64,000 nt of DNA. Source: RQOF01 sp964461135. GTDB lineage: Bacteria > Calditrichota > Calditrichia > RBG-13-44-9. Each line of letters opens with the position of its first letter. Position 1 is the stretch's first letter. Below are positions 9,403-18,873 of this stretch, piece after piece. The DNA lies in the NCBI GenBank assembly GCA_964461135.1, contig CAYWTB010000015.1, positions 12,867 through 76,866 of the forward strand, given 5' to 3'. Under the pieces are notes generated by a model. The model saw nothing but the letters and a program-made list of their open reading frames with translations. It ran no database searches and was not told where the DNA came from. Position numbers and translations under genes: made by a program.

Positions 9403-9770
9403 TTATTTTAATCCATAAATTTTATCTTAAAGACTCGAAGGACTTAAAATTCAGAGGCTAAGAAGACTAAAACTTCAATTTCAGATATTTGTCACGGGAT
9501 GTTATTTTAATTTCTCCCGTAATTGATTCAAACATATTGGCCTGATGTATTAGCCTGTTTAATTCACAAAAAACGATATAATGCATCAAATGTGTTATAT
9601 CCAAAGAAATTAAATTGTCCCGGTCTTTAGACCAGGGATTAAAGAATCCGGCATATTTGGTCTTTAGCCCCTATTTGTGAATTAAGGTTAGAGGTTCTCA
9701 ATTATCCGAATGTTTAATTTTTTTTTGACTGGCAGGGGATTCTTCTCGGGAATCAGAATGCATCTTGAAT
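9403..9770. other. Convergent intergenic region with a decayed repeat copy
   Basis: This stretch separates the plus-strand ABC ATPase from the minus-strand ABC-F gene, so both ends are gene ends. I see no open reading frame. At 9428-9475 there is text resembling the element at 32701-32740 in opposite orientation (see the repeat entries). No clear terminator hairpin stands out. Confidence 0.5.
9428..9475 (-). repeat. Decayed interspersed repeat, copy 1
   Basis: The complement contains AAGTCCTTCGAGTCTTTAAG, which aligns with AAGTGTCTTCTAGTCTTAAT at 32720-32739 on the plus strand with a few mismatches and one shifted base. Both copies are intergenic and outside genes. I call it a repeat only from this pairwise match. 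Confidence 0.4.
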
Positions 9771-11732
9771 TTAAAGGCCATCCCGGAGAGACTGCATCAG
9801 AGATTCATATTCCTGTTGGTAAATTTCCCATTCTTTCAATAAAAGATCCAGCTTATTGGAAGTTTCCCGGTATTTCACCTGCAGATTAATTATCAATGTT
9901 GAATCTTTGTAATTATCCGGCCTGCCCAGATTATATTCCATCTCTGATTTTTTCTTTTCCAGTTTTTCAATAGTGTGTTCTATCTCTCTGATCTTGTGAA
10001 GAAGTTGATTTCTTTTGGAACTTAACGCTTGTCTCGCACGGGCTTCCACACGTTTTTTTACTTTGTTTTTTTGAGCCGTGGATTCTGGCTTCTTTATGAC
10101 GTTTTCTTTTAGCTCTACATTTTGTTTTTGGGCTTTCAGGAGCAGATAATCAGAGTAATTACCTTCAAATTCTGATAACCGGCCGATTTCCAGTTCAAAT
10201 ACGCGGTGGATGAGTTTATCCAGGAAATAGCGGTCGTGAGAAATTAGCAGGAGAGTTCCGTTATAATCCTGCAGAGCTTTTTCCAAGGCCTGGCGGGATA
10301 GAGTATCGAGGTGATTTGTAGGTTCATCCATTATGAGGAAATTGACCGGAGACAACAGAATCTTTGCCAACGATACGCGGGCTTTTTCACCTCCGGACAG
10401 TACCTGTATTTTTTTATCAACATCATCACCACTAAACATAAATAGTCCCAGAATGTTGCGAATACTGGTTCTGTGAGAGTCCGAAACGGTTTGCAATATT
10501 TCCTGGTAAATGGAGTTATTTATATTCAATTCTTCGATGCGGTGTTGCGCAAAATATCCTATTTCCAGCCGTTCCCCGGTAGTGATTTTGCCTTTCTGTG
10601 GAATGAGGTCCCCGCTGATCAATTTTGTCAAAGTGGTTTTCCCGGCACCGTTTTTACCAACCAGTGCAATTTTGTCATTTCGAGATATATGAAATGAAAT
10701 ATTCTCCAATACCCAGGTTTCATGATAGCGAAAGAAAACATTATCGAAATGTGCCACATTTTTAAAGCTGGGAATATCAACTTTAAGGGTGAAGGAAAAT
10801 ATTTTTTCAGTTTCCGGCAAATCCAGGTTGTCAAGTTTTTCCAGTTTTTTGACGCGGCTTTGGACCTGTGAGGCTTTGGTAGCTTTATAACGGAAGCGAT
10901 CAATAAATTTTTTCTGCTGATCTTTTATTTTCTTCAGATTTTTCCAGTCATGTACAGCCTGTTCGGTTCTCAGTTGTTTTTGAATTTCATAATCATGGAA
11001 ATTGCCTGGATAATGGAGGAGAGAACCTTTATCGAGCTCCACAATTTCACCGGCAATTTTATCAATTAAGAATCGATCATGTGATACGATAATGAGGCTG
11101 CCCTTATACTTTTTCAAATAATTTTCCAGCCATTCAAGAGAAGGCAGGTCCAGATGGTTTGTAGGTTCATCCAGTAACAATAGATCAGTTTTTTGTAAGA
11201 GCAATTTGGCCAGATAAGCCCGCATCCTCCACCCGCCACTGAATTCTTTCAAATTTTTTCCAAAATCCGAAAAACCAAATCCGATGCCGGCAAGTATTTT
11301 TTTTGCTTCTGCCCGAAAATGATAACCATTCCGGATCCTGAGTTGATATTCCAGTTGAGATTGTTCAGTCAATAAGTCCTGCTGCATGGGACTGTAAACC
11401 TGGTCATTAAGGAGATTCAGTATTTGTTCCAGCCGCGATTCCATCATTAGCAAATCTTTTCTTCCTGAGAGAACCAGGTTTAAAACAGTTTCATTATTTA
11501 ATGAAATTTCTTCCTGTGGCAGATAGCCGATCTCGTACCCCGATGGCCGGATGATTTGCCCGGATGATGCTTCAATTTCACCGGTGATAATTTTTAACAG
11601 GGTGGTTTTGCCGGTACCATTAGGACCGATAAGAGCTATTCTATTGCCCTCATCAATGTTCCAGTCAGCGCCCGAGAGGAGTTTTCGTGTTCCGATCTCG
11701 TAATGGATATTCTTAAGTTGTATCATTGACAT
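9771..11732 (-). CDS. ABC-F family ATPase (Uup/YheS/EttA-like translation factor)
   Basis: 653 residues with two ABC domains and no membrane span. Domain 1 has Walker A GPNGTGKTT (36-44) and signature FSGGWRMRAYLAKLL; domain 2 has GKNGAGKTT and LSGGEKARVSLAKILL. Both are followed by DEPTNHLD. The linker between them is charged and helical, as in the P-site tRNA interaction motif of ABC-F proteins, and the C-terminal 100 residues form a basic coiled coil (EARARQALSSKRNQLLHKIR and following), as in Uup and YheS. ABC-F factors bind the ribosomal E site and relieve stalling; some confer antibiotic protection. The C-terminal coiled coil favours a Uup/YheS-type member over EttA. It is monocistronic. 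Confidence 0.92.
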   Translation of the reverse strand: MSMIQLKNIHYEIGTRKLLSGADWNIDEGNRIALIGPNGTGKTTLLKIITGEIEASSGQIIRPSGYEIGYLPQEEISLNNETVLNLVLSGRKDLLMMESRLEQILNLLNDQVYSPMQQDLLTEQSQLEYQLRIRNGYHFRAEAKKILAGIGFGFSDFGKNLKEFSGGWRMRAYLAKLLLQKTDLLLLDEPTNHLDLPSLEWLENYLKKYKGSLIIVSHDRFLIDKIAGEIVELDKGSLLHYPGNFHDYEIQKQLRTEQAVHDWKNLKKIKDQQKKFIDRFRYKATKASQVQSRVKKLEKLDNLDLPETEKIFSFTLKVDIPSFKNVAHFDNVFFRYHETWVLENISFHISRNDKIALVGKNGAGKTTLTKLISGDLIPQKGKITTGERLEIGYFAQHRIEELNINNSIYQEILQTVSDSHRTSIRNILGLFMFSGDDVDKKIQVLSGGEKARVSLAKILLSPVNFLIMDEPTNHLDTLSRQALEKALQDYNGTLLLISHDRYFLDKLIHRVFELEIGRLSEFEGNYSDYLLLKAQKQNVELKENVIKKPESTAQKNKVKKRVEARARQALSSKRNQLLHKIREIEHTIEKLEKKKSEMEYNLGRPDNYKDSTLIINLQVKYRETSNKLDLLLKEWEIYQQEYESLMQSLRDGL

Positions 11733-11917
11733 AGTTATTTTAAATAATACGCTGTTTAAAGATTATCTAATCGCTAAATTGAGTTGTAAGTTCATGGGAT
11801 TTTCAGAAATATAAATTTGTGCTAAATTAGATTATTAGAAAAGAGATGACAAATATTTTGAAAATTTACTATTAATTATTAATTTACAGTTAAAATCTAA
11901 CCTTAACAGGAGAGAAA

Positions 11918-13015
11918 ATGGAAGGCAAATTGATTAATTGGAAAAAGTTACTGGATTTTTCTAAGAGAGTTATGATGAAGATGGAGGCGAGTGAGGATGA
12001 TGCCTTTAAGGTCGCGGATAATCTGGTATCCTCAAATTTGAGAGGGATTGATTCACATGGAGTTTCCCGTCTGGGTCGTTATGTGGATGGTATAAAATCC
12101 GGTTATATTATTGCAAAAGCCAAACCTAAAGTAGTAAAAGAATCCAGTGTCCTAGCCAATGTTGACGGACAGAACGGACTTGGTCAACCGATGGGCTGGT
12201 TTGGCATGGAGCTGGCGATCAAAAAAGCGCAGAAGGAGGGTCTTGGTTTTGTGACCGTATTTAATTCAAATCACTATGGTTATGCCGGTTATTATCCCTT
12301 AATGGCTTTGAAATCTGATCTCATGGGTATTTCCATGACCAATTCAGCCCCACTGGTAGTACCGACATTTGGTAAGAATTCTATTATTGGTACCAATCCC
12401 ATTGCAGTGACGGCTCCCACCAGCAAAAATCGTCCCTGGGTTATGGACTTCGCAACGGCTGTTGTTCCTCGAGGCAAGCTGGAGGTTTATAACCGTTTGG
12501 GCAAAAAGCTTCCGGAAGGCTGGGCGACTGATGAACGTGGTCATGTGACGGATGATCCGGGCAGGGTGCTTAAAAACCTGAAAGAACTGCTGGGAGGAGG
12601 ACTTTTACCACTGGGCGGCGCCGGTGAGACCTATGGTGGACACAAAGGATATGGATTAAATGTTATGGTGGACGTATTTTGTGCCATACTATCCGGTTCG
12701 AATTATGGTCCCCATGTAGTTTCCAAAAAGGAAGGGAAAATCAATTTCCCCCGGGTGGGACATATGTTCATGGCACTGGATCCTGATTATCTGGTGGGAA
12801 TCAAGGAATTTAAAGCGCACATGGATAAGTACATTAATGAATTGAAAAATTCAGAGAAAGCAGAAGGAGAATCCCGTATCTATGTGCATGGCGAAAAAGA
12901 ATTTGAGGAACAGGAGAGACGTGAAAAGAACGGTATTCAGTTAGATACGAAAACAGTTGATGGTCTTGTAGCTATATCCAAAGAACTGAATGAGCACATT
13001 GAATTTATGGAATAA
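11918..13015 (+). CDS. Ldh-family (malate/L-lactate/ureidoglycolate-type) NAD(P)-dependent dehydrogenase
   Basis: 365 residues covering the full family length. The N-terminal text SNLRGIDSHGVSRLGRYVDGI carries the conserved His of this non-Rossmann dehydrogenase family, followed by SNHYGYAGYYPLMA, GTNPIAVTAPT, VMDFATAVVPRGKLEVYNRLGK and GGAGETYGGHKGYGLNVMVD, all typical blocks. The family includes malate, sulfolactate, ureidoglycolate and 2,3-diketogulonate enzymes, and I cannot tell the substrate from these motifs. A clear AACAGGAGAG precedes the ATG by 6 bases. It is followed by a strong terminator shared with serC. Confidence 0.93.
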   Translation: MEGKLINWKKLLDFSKRVMMKMEASEDDAFKVADNLVSSNLRGIDSHGVSRLGRYVDGIKSGYIIAKAKPKVVKESSVLANVDGQNGLGQPMGWFGMELAIKKAQKEGLGFVTVFNSNHYGYAGYYPLMALKSDLMGISMTNSAPLVVPTFGKNSIIGTNPIAVTAPTSKNRPWVMDFATAVVPRGKLEVYNRLGKKLPEGWATDERGHVTDDPGRVLKNLKELLGGGLLPLGGAGETYGGHKGYGLNVMVDVFCAILSGSNYGPHVVSKKEGKINFPRVGHMFMALDPDYLVGIKEFKAHMDKYINELKNSEKAEGESRIYVHGEKEFEEQERREKNGIQLDTKTVDGLVAISKELNEHIEFME

Positions 13016-13044
13016 CGGTAATGTTATCCCAGTGATGGAGCAAT

Positions 13045-13074
13045 AAAAAAGGGAGCATTTTGGCTCCCTTTTTT
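13045..13074. terminator. Bidirectional Rho-independent terminator between ldh-type gene and serC
   Basis: AAAAAAGGGAGC and GCTCCCTTTTTT form a perfect 12-bp stem around a 6-base loop (ATTTTG). The A-run and T-run make it work on both strands, ending the plus-strand dehydrogenase and the minus-strand serC, which converge here. Confidence 0.9.
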
Positions 13075-13094
13075 AGTATAGTATGAAATATATC

Positions 13095-14177
13095 TCAGCC
13101 GTTGCTTTTCTGAAATTTTTTCATGTGATCCATCAGTTTTTCAACACCATCCAGTGGCATGGCATTGTAAATACTGGCGCGAATCCCTCCCACCGAACGA
13201 TGACCTTTCAGCCCAACCAGACCTGCGGCATTGGCCTCGGATATGAATTGCTTTTCCAGATCTTCCGAGGGTAAGCGAAAGGTTATGTTCATTATAGACC
13301 TGCTGTCACTCTTTGCAGTTGGGCGGTAATAGTTGGAAGAATCTATGGTATCATATAATAATTTCGCTTTCTGCTGGTTGATCTTTTCAACCTTATCAAT
13401 TCCGCCTGTATCAAGGATCCACTTCATCACCAGACTCACTATATAAATTCCGAAACAGTTGGGAGTATTATAAAGCGAATTTTTTTCTGCGAAAGTCTTA
13501 TAATTAAGAATGGTCGGGATATTTTCCGGACTGCGGTCCAGCAGATCATTACGGATAATGACGATTGTTACACCTGCAGGGCCGACATTTTTCTGGGCAC
13601 CGGCATAAATCAGGCCGAATAGCCTGGAATCAAAGCGACGGCAGTAAAAATCTGAGGACATGTCCGCCACCAAAGGCACTTCTTTACTCTCAGGATAGCT
13701 CTGCCACTGGGTTCCAAAAATAGTGTTATTGGAAGTGATGTGCAAATATGAGGCATTATTGTCAATATTAAAATTCCGGGGAATATGATTGAAATTATCC
13801 TGATCTGAACTGGCGATCACTTGATACTCTATACTTAGTTTTTTTGCCTCGGAAATCGCTTTTTTTGACCAGGAACCGGTATTTATATATAGTGCAGGTT
13901 TTCCCTTCTGTGCCAGGTTTAAAGGTACCGCTGCAAATTGTGCAGTTGCTCCTCCCTGCAGGAAGAGCACCGTGTAATTATCAGTTATACCCATTACTTT
14001 TTTTATATCTTCAATAGCCTCATTTAAAATAGAATCAAATGTTTTCGAGCGGTGACTCATTTCCAGTATTGACAAACCTTCCCCACCATAATTGGTCAAT
14101 TCTTTCTGTGCCTTTTCAAGAACAGAAAGAGGCAGGGTGGCTGGTCCCGGATTAAAGTTAACAACGCGGCCTTTCAT
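13095..14177 (-). CDS. serC: Phosphoserine aminotransferase
   Basis: 360 residues. It begins RVVNFNPGPATLPLSVLEKA, the hallmark N-terminus of SerC, and continues with EMSHRSKTF, FLQGGATAQF and the PLP-lysine block GLIYAGAQKNVGPAG (Lys196). SerC converts 3-phosphohydroxypyruvate and glutamate to phosphoserine in serine synthesis and also serves vitamin B6 synthesis. The ATG at 14177 has AAGGGGA about 6 bases upstream and gives the canonical start; an upstream in-frame ATG at 14201 lacks this signal. No serA or serB is next to it. It converges with the Ldh-type gene on a shared terminator. Confidence 0.96.
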   Translation of the reverse strand: MKGRVVNFNPGPATLPLSVLEKAQKELTNYGGEGLSILEMSHRSKTFDSILNEAIEDIKKVMGITDNYTVLFLQGGATAQFAAVPLNLAQKGKPALYINTGSWSKKAISEAKKLSIEYQVIASSDQDNFNHIPRNFNIDNNASYLHITSNNTIFGTQWQSYPESKEVPLVADMSSDFYCRRFDSRLFGLIYAGAQKNVGPAGVTIVIIRNDLLDRSPENIPTILNYKTFAEKNSLYNTPNCFGIYIVSLVMKWILDTGGIDKVEKINQQKAKLLYDTIDSSNYYRPTAKSDSRSIMNITFRLPSEDLEKQFISEANAAGLVGLKGHRSVGGIRASIYNAMPLDGVEKLMDHMKKFQKSNG

Positions 14178-14357
14178 ATTTTCCCCTTTCTTTATTACCA
14201 TAGAGTAAATTAATGAAAAATATTGTGATTAATTTACTAAACTCTCACAATTTAGTAAAGACATTTAGTAAAAACATCCGGCTGACTACATTAAATACGG
14301 GTTGATTTTCCTTGCTCTAATGGTTATTATTGAAATTTAAAAACCGGAAAGATTACT

Positions 14358-16037
14358 ATGATAAATATATATAAAAAATTAAATCCCCTTGTTTTTTTTA
14401 TAATCCTGCTTATATGGATGGGAATCAGGGCACAAACCTTACCTACCCTGGAAGATATAAAAGGAAAGAAAGTGCGTGAAGATTTGCAGGAACTGGCCTC
14501 GGAAAAATACCAGGGACGGGAAGCCGGTTTAACAGGCGGCAAAATGGCGGGCGATTATATTCTGCAGAAGATTAATAAACCCGGATTATTACCTTTGTCT
14601 GGTGATACTAATAGGACGGCCGAATCGGGTTATGTTCAGAAATTTCAAATCATCGGAACCCTTTCTGCAGAGGTAGGGGCCTCCTTACGGGTTCAGCTTG
14701 AGGACAGCAGTTATAATGCCATACGGGATAAAGATTATTTTTATTTTTTCAACTCGGCTGTAAAAATTGATCTGGATGGTCCGGTTGTTTTTGCGGGATA
14801 CGCCATTAGCGCACCTGAGTACAGGTATGATGATTTTCAGGGTGTAAATGTCAACGGAAAAGTAATAGTTGCATTTTACGGAGAGCCGTTAGAAAAGGAT
14901 AGTCTGGTATTTTTTAATGGAACACACCAGACCAAATATATGATGGAATACTGGAAGGCAAAAAACATTGCTGCAAGAGGTGGAAAAGCGCTATTAGTGA
15001 TCCCTACTCCTGAAAACAGGCAAAGCTATGAAAGATTTCTGCAGAGACGACAAAGTCAGAAAGCGCATAAGAATTTTGTGCTGAAAGGCGATTCAACTGT
15101 TCCGGTGATTTACCTGTCTCCGGAATTTTCCGATAAGCTTTTTGATGGCTGGATACCCAATAATTTTAAGACCACTGTTCAGAAAATACACGATGAATCT
15201 CAGAAACCAGATACCACTACCATAAGTTGGGAGAGGGGCGGATTTCCGCAAATAAAGACCTGTTTGTCCATTAACTATGATAATCCCGAGATCCGCAATT
15301 GCCGAAATATTCTGGCCATTCTTCCTGGCAATGATGAAATATTAGGAAAAGAATACATACTGGTCGGATCCCATTATGACCATGAAGGCATCAGGAATGG
15401 TAAATTATATCCCGGGGCAGATGATAACGCATCGGGAGTAGCGGCAAATCTCAATGTGGCCTTTGCTTTCTCACAGCTCAAAAAAAATCAGTACCCCAGT
15501 CGGAGTGTAATTTTTGCTTTCTGGGATGCCGAGGAGGAAGGAACTCTTGGCACCCGTTATTTTGCAGATCATCCTCCGGTAAGTTTACAGAATATTAAAG
15601 TTGCCATTAATATGGATATGATTGGTCGGGATGCTTCTTTTAATTTTGCTGCCCTGAGGAATCCCATCAGGGATGAAGATGCGGAGAACAAAGTGATGTT
15701 ATTTTATTCCGCCCAGGCGGAAGGTCTGAAAAAAATTGCAGAGGAAGCAAACGTTGCCTCTCATCTTCATCTGCTTTTTGATCCCAATGTGTTCTTTACC
15801 AGCGGCAGTGATCATGTCAATTTTCACTCACTGGGTATACCGGTGGTATATTACTTTACCGGTTTTCATCCAGACTACACCAGTCCGCAGGATACCGCAG
15901 ACAAAATTGACTATGAAAAACTAACCCGCATTGCCAGGCACATTGCGGATTTTACTTATTTGCTCGCAAACAGTTCGCAAATTCCGGATTTTGATACAGA
16001 TATTCTGACTGCACCGGAAGGAGATTTTACGAGATAA
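14358..16037 (+). CDS. Secreted M28-family zinc metallopeptidase with PA-like insert
   Basis: 559 residues with a signal peptide (about 1-26, hydrophobic core VFFIILLIWMGI, cleavage near Ala-Gln). A PA-like segment with KVIVAFYGEPLEKDS and GGKALLVIP precedes the M28 domain. The two-zinc site is intact: GSHYDHEG (His339), GADDNASG (bridging Asp355), DAEEEG (catalytic Glu392 and Glu393), MDMIG, and SGSDHVNF (His486). The family includes aminopeptidases and glutaminyl cyclases; the PA insert and length favour an aminopeptidase acting in the periplasm or outside the cell. It is first in a run of five same-strand genes, 19 bases before asnS, though the secreted role is unrelated to its neighbours. 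Confidence 0.93.
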   Translation: MINIYKKLNPLVFFIILLIWMGIRAQTLPTLEDIKGKKVREDLQELASEKYQGREAGLTGGKMAGDYILQKINKPGLLPLSGDTNRTAESGYVQKFQIIGTLSAEVGASLRVQLEDSSYNAIRDKDYFYFFNSAVKIDLDGPVVFAGYAISAPEYRYDDFQGVNVNGKVIVAFYGEPLEKDSLVFFNGTHQTKYMMEYWKAKNIAARGGKALLVIPTPENRQSYERFLQRRQSQKAHKNFVLKGDSTVPVIYLSPEFSDKLFDGWIPNNFKTTVQKIHDESQKPDTTTISWERGGFPQIKTCLSINYDNPEIRNCRNILAILPGNDEILGKEYILVGSHYDHEGIRNGKLYPGADDNASGVAANLNVAFAFSQLKKNQYPSRSVIFAFWDAEEEGTLGTRYFADHPPVSLQNIKVAINMDMIGRDASFNFAALRNPIRDEDAENKVMLFYSAQAEGLKKIAEEANVASHLHLLFDPNVFFTSGSDHVNFHSLGIPVVYYFTGFHPDYTSPQDTADKIDYEKLTRIARHIADFTYLLANSSQIPDFDTDILTAPEGDFTR

Positions 16038-16056
16038 ATGAACGGAGTATTTTCCC

Positions 16057-17370
16057 ATGGATAAGAATGCCTATAAAGAAAAAGTATACATTAAAGATGT
16101 CCGTCAATATGTGGGACGGGAAATAGTAATTGCCGGATGGCTTTATAATAAGCGGTCCAGTGGTAAAATACATTTTCTTTTAGTGAGAGACGGTACTGAA
16201 ATTATCCAGTGCGTTGTGGTCAAGAGTGATGTTTCTGACCAAGTTTTTTCGCTGTATGATCAACTCGGTTTTGAATCCTCCCTTCTTATTAAAGGCAAAG
16301 TATCGGAAGATAAAAGATCCCCGCTGGGATATGAAATTCAGGTTAACGATATTATGGTCATGCAGATACCTGTGGACGAATTCCCCATCTCTAAAAAAGA
16401 GCATGGCATCGAATTTCTGATGGATCATCGGCATCTCTGGCTTCGATCCAGAAAACAGTTTGCTATCCTGAGGATTCGTCATGAAATAATTTCAGCGATC
16501 CGTGATTTCTTTAATGAACGGGATTTCATTTTAATTGATACTCCCATATTTACTCCTTCTGCCGCCGAAGGAACTTCGACCCTTTTTTCAACAGATTATT
16601 TCGGAATGGATGCATATCTCACCCAGAGTGGCCAGCTGTATGCGGAGGCAGCGGCAATGGCGCTGGGAAGGGTTTATTGCTTCGGACCAACCTTCCGGGC
16701 GGAAAAGTCCAAGACCCGCCGGCATCTTACCGAATTCTGGATGGTTGAACCTGAAGTTGCTTTTTTTGATCTTGATGATGACATGAAATTAGCGGAAGAT
16801 TTCATCAGTTATATTGTACAACGTGTACTGGAAAAACGGAGCATGGAACTGGAAACCCTGGAGAGGGATACTGAAAAGCTAAAGAAGGTAGCAGCACCTT
16901 TCCCAAAGATATCCTACACCGAAGCGGTGCAGATTCTAAAAGAAAAAGATGTTGATTTTGAGTGGGGAAATGATTTTGGCGGGAAGGATGAAACGGTGAT
17001 TTCCGAACAATTTGACCGCCCGGTAATTGTCCATCGTTATCCGGCAATAGTAAAGGCATTCTATATGAAAAGGGATTCAGAAGATGACCGGCTCGCTCTG
17101 GCTATGGATGTTCTGGCACCAGAGGGTTATGGTGAGATCATCGGGGGCAGCCAGCGTGAAGATGATTATGAAGTGCTGGTTAAACGACTGGAAGAAAACA
17201 AGCTTCCCAGGGATCATTACGAGTGGTACCTGGATCTTCGCAGATATGGGACGGTGCCCCACGCCGGTTTTGGTCTGGGAATTGAAAGAACCGTTGCATG
17301 GATTTGCGGAATTCCTCATATCAGGGAAACCATTCCATTTCCCAGGACTATTTATCGTTTGACACCCTGA
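16057..17370 (+). CDS. asnS: Asparaginyl-tRNA synthetase
   Basis: 437 residues, the usual length. An OB-fold anticodon-binding domain comes first (EIVIAGWLYNKRSSGKIHFL), then a class II catalytic core. Motif 2 reads GPTFRAEKSKTRRHLTEFWM, with the TRRHLTEFW form that separates AsnRS from AspRS, and motif 3 is GFGLGIERTVAWICG. The end TIPFPRTIYRLTP is also typical. It charges tRNA-Asn directly, so this organism need not rely on transamidation for Asn. CGGAG precedes the ATG. The next gene starts about 80 bases downstream. Confidence 0.97.
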   Translation: MDKNAYKEKVYIKDVRQYVGREIVIAGWLYNKRSSGKIHFLLVRDGTEIIQCVVVKSDVSDQVFSLYDQLGFESSLLIKGKVSEDKRSPLGYEIQVNDIMVMQIPVDEFPISKKEHGIEFLMDHRHLWLRSRKQFAILRIRHEIISAIRDFFNERDFILIDTPIFTPSAAEGTSTLFSTDYFGMDAYLTQSGQLYAEAAAMALGRVYCFGPTFRAEKSKTRRHLTEFWMVEPEVAFFDLDDDMKLAEDFISYIVQRVLEKRSMELETLERDTEKLKKVAAPFPKISYTEAVQILKEKDVDFEWGNDFGGKDETVISEQFDRPVIVHRYPAIVKAFYMKRDSEDDRLALAMDVLAPEGYGEIIGGSQREDDYEVLVKRLEENKLPRDHYEWYLDLRRYGTVPHAGFGLGIERTVAWICGIPHIRETIPFPRTIYRLTP

Positions 17371-17451
17371 AAAATAAATGAATCTGAGGCTGTCTGGGCA
17401 AATCACCTGTTAGGGTAGCCATGTTATCAAATTTAATTCAGAGAGGTAGGT

Positions 17452-17913
17452 ATCAATAAGTCCGCCAAAATTATTGGCGTTATCGGGGGAAGTGCGTGCA
17501 GTCCCGAAGACTATGAATTAGCGCGGGAGGTTGGCCGATTGATCGCCAGGGCAGGGGCCCTACTGGTTTGTGGTGGCAAAGGCGGAGTAATGGAAGCGGC
17601 GTGCAGGGGAGCAAGGGAAGAAAATGGTCTCACTATTGGAATTCTGCCCGGGAATAATCTCTCCGAAGCTAACAGGTATGTTACCATCCCTATAGCCACC
17701 GGCATGGGTATTGGTCGCAATATTATCATTGTACATACTGCACAGGCTCTTGTTGTGGTAAACGGGAAGTATGGTACCCTTTCGGAGATTTCCTATGCCC
17801 TGCAGCTGGAAAAACCGGTTTTTGCCCTGAAACCCTGGTTGGAGATACCGGGAATAAAGGTGGTTGATACCCCCCGGCATGCCGTAAGTTCAGCCTTGCA
17901 GAGTATTCATTGA
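17452..17913 (+). CDS. TIGR00725-family protein (LOG/DprA-like Rossmann fold), apparent ATC start
   Basis: The 153-residue frame begins KIIGVIGGSACSPED and continues with LLVCGGKGGVMEAACRGA and PLATGMGIGRN-like text (IPIATGMGIGRNIIIV), then NGKYGTLSEISYALQL. These match the TIGR00725 branch of the lysine-decarboxylase-like superfamily, whose members bind nucleotides but have no proven reaction. The conserved N-terminus lies upstream of every ATG, GTG or TTG in frame; the first such codon, TTG at 17539, would remove the first glycine-rich loop. GAGAGG at 17441-17446 is placed correctly for the codon at 17452, which reads ATC where ATG is expected, giving I/M-NKSAKIIG. Length from 17452 fits the family. 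Confidence 0.8.
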   Translation: MNKSAKIIGVIGGSACSPEDYELAREVGRLIARAGALLVCGGKGGVMEAACRGAREENGLTIGILPGNNLSEANRYVTIPIATGMGIGRNIIIVHTAQALVVVNGKYGTLSEISYALQLEKPVFALKPWLEIPGIKVVDTPRHAVSSALQSIH

Positions 17914-17944
17914 AATAATGTGGTAAATTTAATACCTTCAGATC

Positions 17945-18232
17945 ATGGAAAAAGTAGCTTTTCTGGCTCACATCAGGGGAATGGTACAGGGAGTAGGATT
18001 CCGTTATTTTACTTACCATGAAGCATCTTCACGGGATCTTACCGGTTATGTTAAAAATCTGCCGGATGGGCGGGTTGAGGTTTACGCTGAGGGCTCAAAG
18101 GAAGACCTCAATAGTCTACTGCAACGTCTGCAGGAGGGACCCGGCTCCGGTTATGTCAAAAAGATTGAGGTGGAATGGGAGACCTTCCACAATAAATACC
18201 AACAGTTTTCGGTGGAAAGAAGCTATTTCTAG
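17945..18232 (+). CDS. acyP: Acylphosphatase
   Basis: 95 residues, full family length. The acyl-phosphate-binding loop GMVQGVGFRYF contains catalytic Arg20, and VKNLPDGRVEV contains catalytic Asn38. It hydrolyses carboxyl-phosphate bonds in small metabolites such as acetyl phosphate or 1,3-bisphosphoglycerate. It sits between the TIGR00725 gene and apt on the same strand, probably one transcript. The ribosome site is weak. Confidence 0.95.
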   Translation: MEKVAFLAHIRGMVQGVGFRYFTYHEASSRDLTGYVKNLPDGRVEVYAEGSKEDLNSLLQRLQEGPGSGYVKKIEVEWETFHNKYQQFSVERSYF

Positions 18233-18292
18233 TTCAGAAACCCCGGCTTGCAGCCGATAATTGAATTACTTTTAACTGGTTGAGGAATGGAA

Positions 18293-18814
18293 ATGAAAAA
18301 TTTTGAAAGCTATATCCGCAATGTCCCCGATTTTCCGGTAAAAGGCATTCAGTTTAAAGACATTACCACCCTGCTGAAAAACGGGGAGTTGTTTGCCCAG
18401 GCGGTTGATCAGATGTATGAACCGTTCCGGGAGAAGGAGATTGACAAAATCGTGGCCATTGAAGCGCGGGGTTTTATCTTTGGTGCGGCCCTGGCCTATA
18501 AATTGAATTGTGGTTTCGTTCCTATCCGCAAGCCGGGAAAGCTTCCAGCGGAGGTACTAAAGGAATTTTATGAACTGGAATATGGCAAGGACAGCATTGA
18601 GATCCATCAGGATGGTCTGGAAGAAGGAGACCGGGTATTACTGGTGGATGATTTGCTGGCTACCGGGGGAACAGCAGCGGCCAGTTGCCGGCTGGTGGAA
18701 AAACTGGGAGCGGAAATAGTGGGTTTATCGTTTTTAGTGGAATTAATCGAATTGAATGGGAGAAAACTGTTAAGTAATTATAATGTCCATTCGTTAATGG
18801 ATTTTCCATTTTAA
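18293..18814 (+). CDS. apt: Adenine phosphoribosyltransferase
   Basis: 173 residues. Conserved blocks are IRNVPDFPVKGIQFKDIT, EARGFIFGAALAYKL, VPIRKPGKLPAEV and the PRPP loop VLLVDDLLATGGTAAA (about 116-131). It makes AMP from adenine and PRPP in purine salvage. Two in-frame ATGs lie close together. GAGGA touches the first (18287) but sits 6 bases before the second, so I place the start at 18293. It is the last gene of the plus-strand run and is followed at once by a strong terminator. Confidence 0.96.
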   Translation: MKNFESYIRNVPDFPVKGIQFKDITTLLKNGELFAQAVDQMYEPFREKEIDKIVAIEARGFIFGAALAYKLNCGFVPIRKPGKLPAEVLKEFYELEYGKDSIEIHQDGLEEGDRVLLVDDLLATGGTAAASCRLVEKLGAEIVGLSFLVELIELNGRKLLSNYNVHSLMDFPF

Positions 18815-18815
18815 C

Positions 18816-18851
18816 AAAAAAGCCAGCTGGTTAATATGCAGCTGGCTTTTT
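18816..18851. terminator. Bidirectional Rho-independent terminator after apt
   Basis: AAAAAGCCAGCTG and CAGCTGGCTTTTT form a 13-bp stem around a 9-base loop, with A and T runs on the two sides. It ends apt on the plus strand and the outer-membrane protein gene on the minus strand, whose stop lies 22 bases beyond. Confidence 0.92.
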
Positions 18852-18873
18852 ATGCGTAAAAATTTTTCGTTTT

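Noticed and set aside
17539..17913. TTG at 17539 as the start of the TIGR00725 gene
   Set aside because: It would delete the conserved KIIGVIGGSACSPED loop that is clearly encoded in frame upstream.
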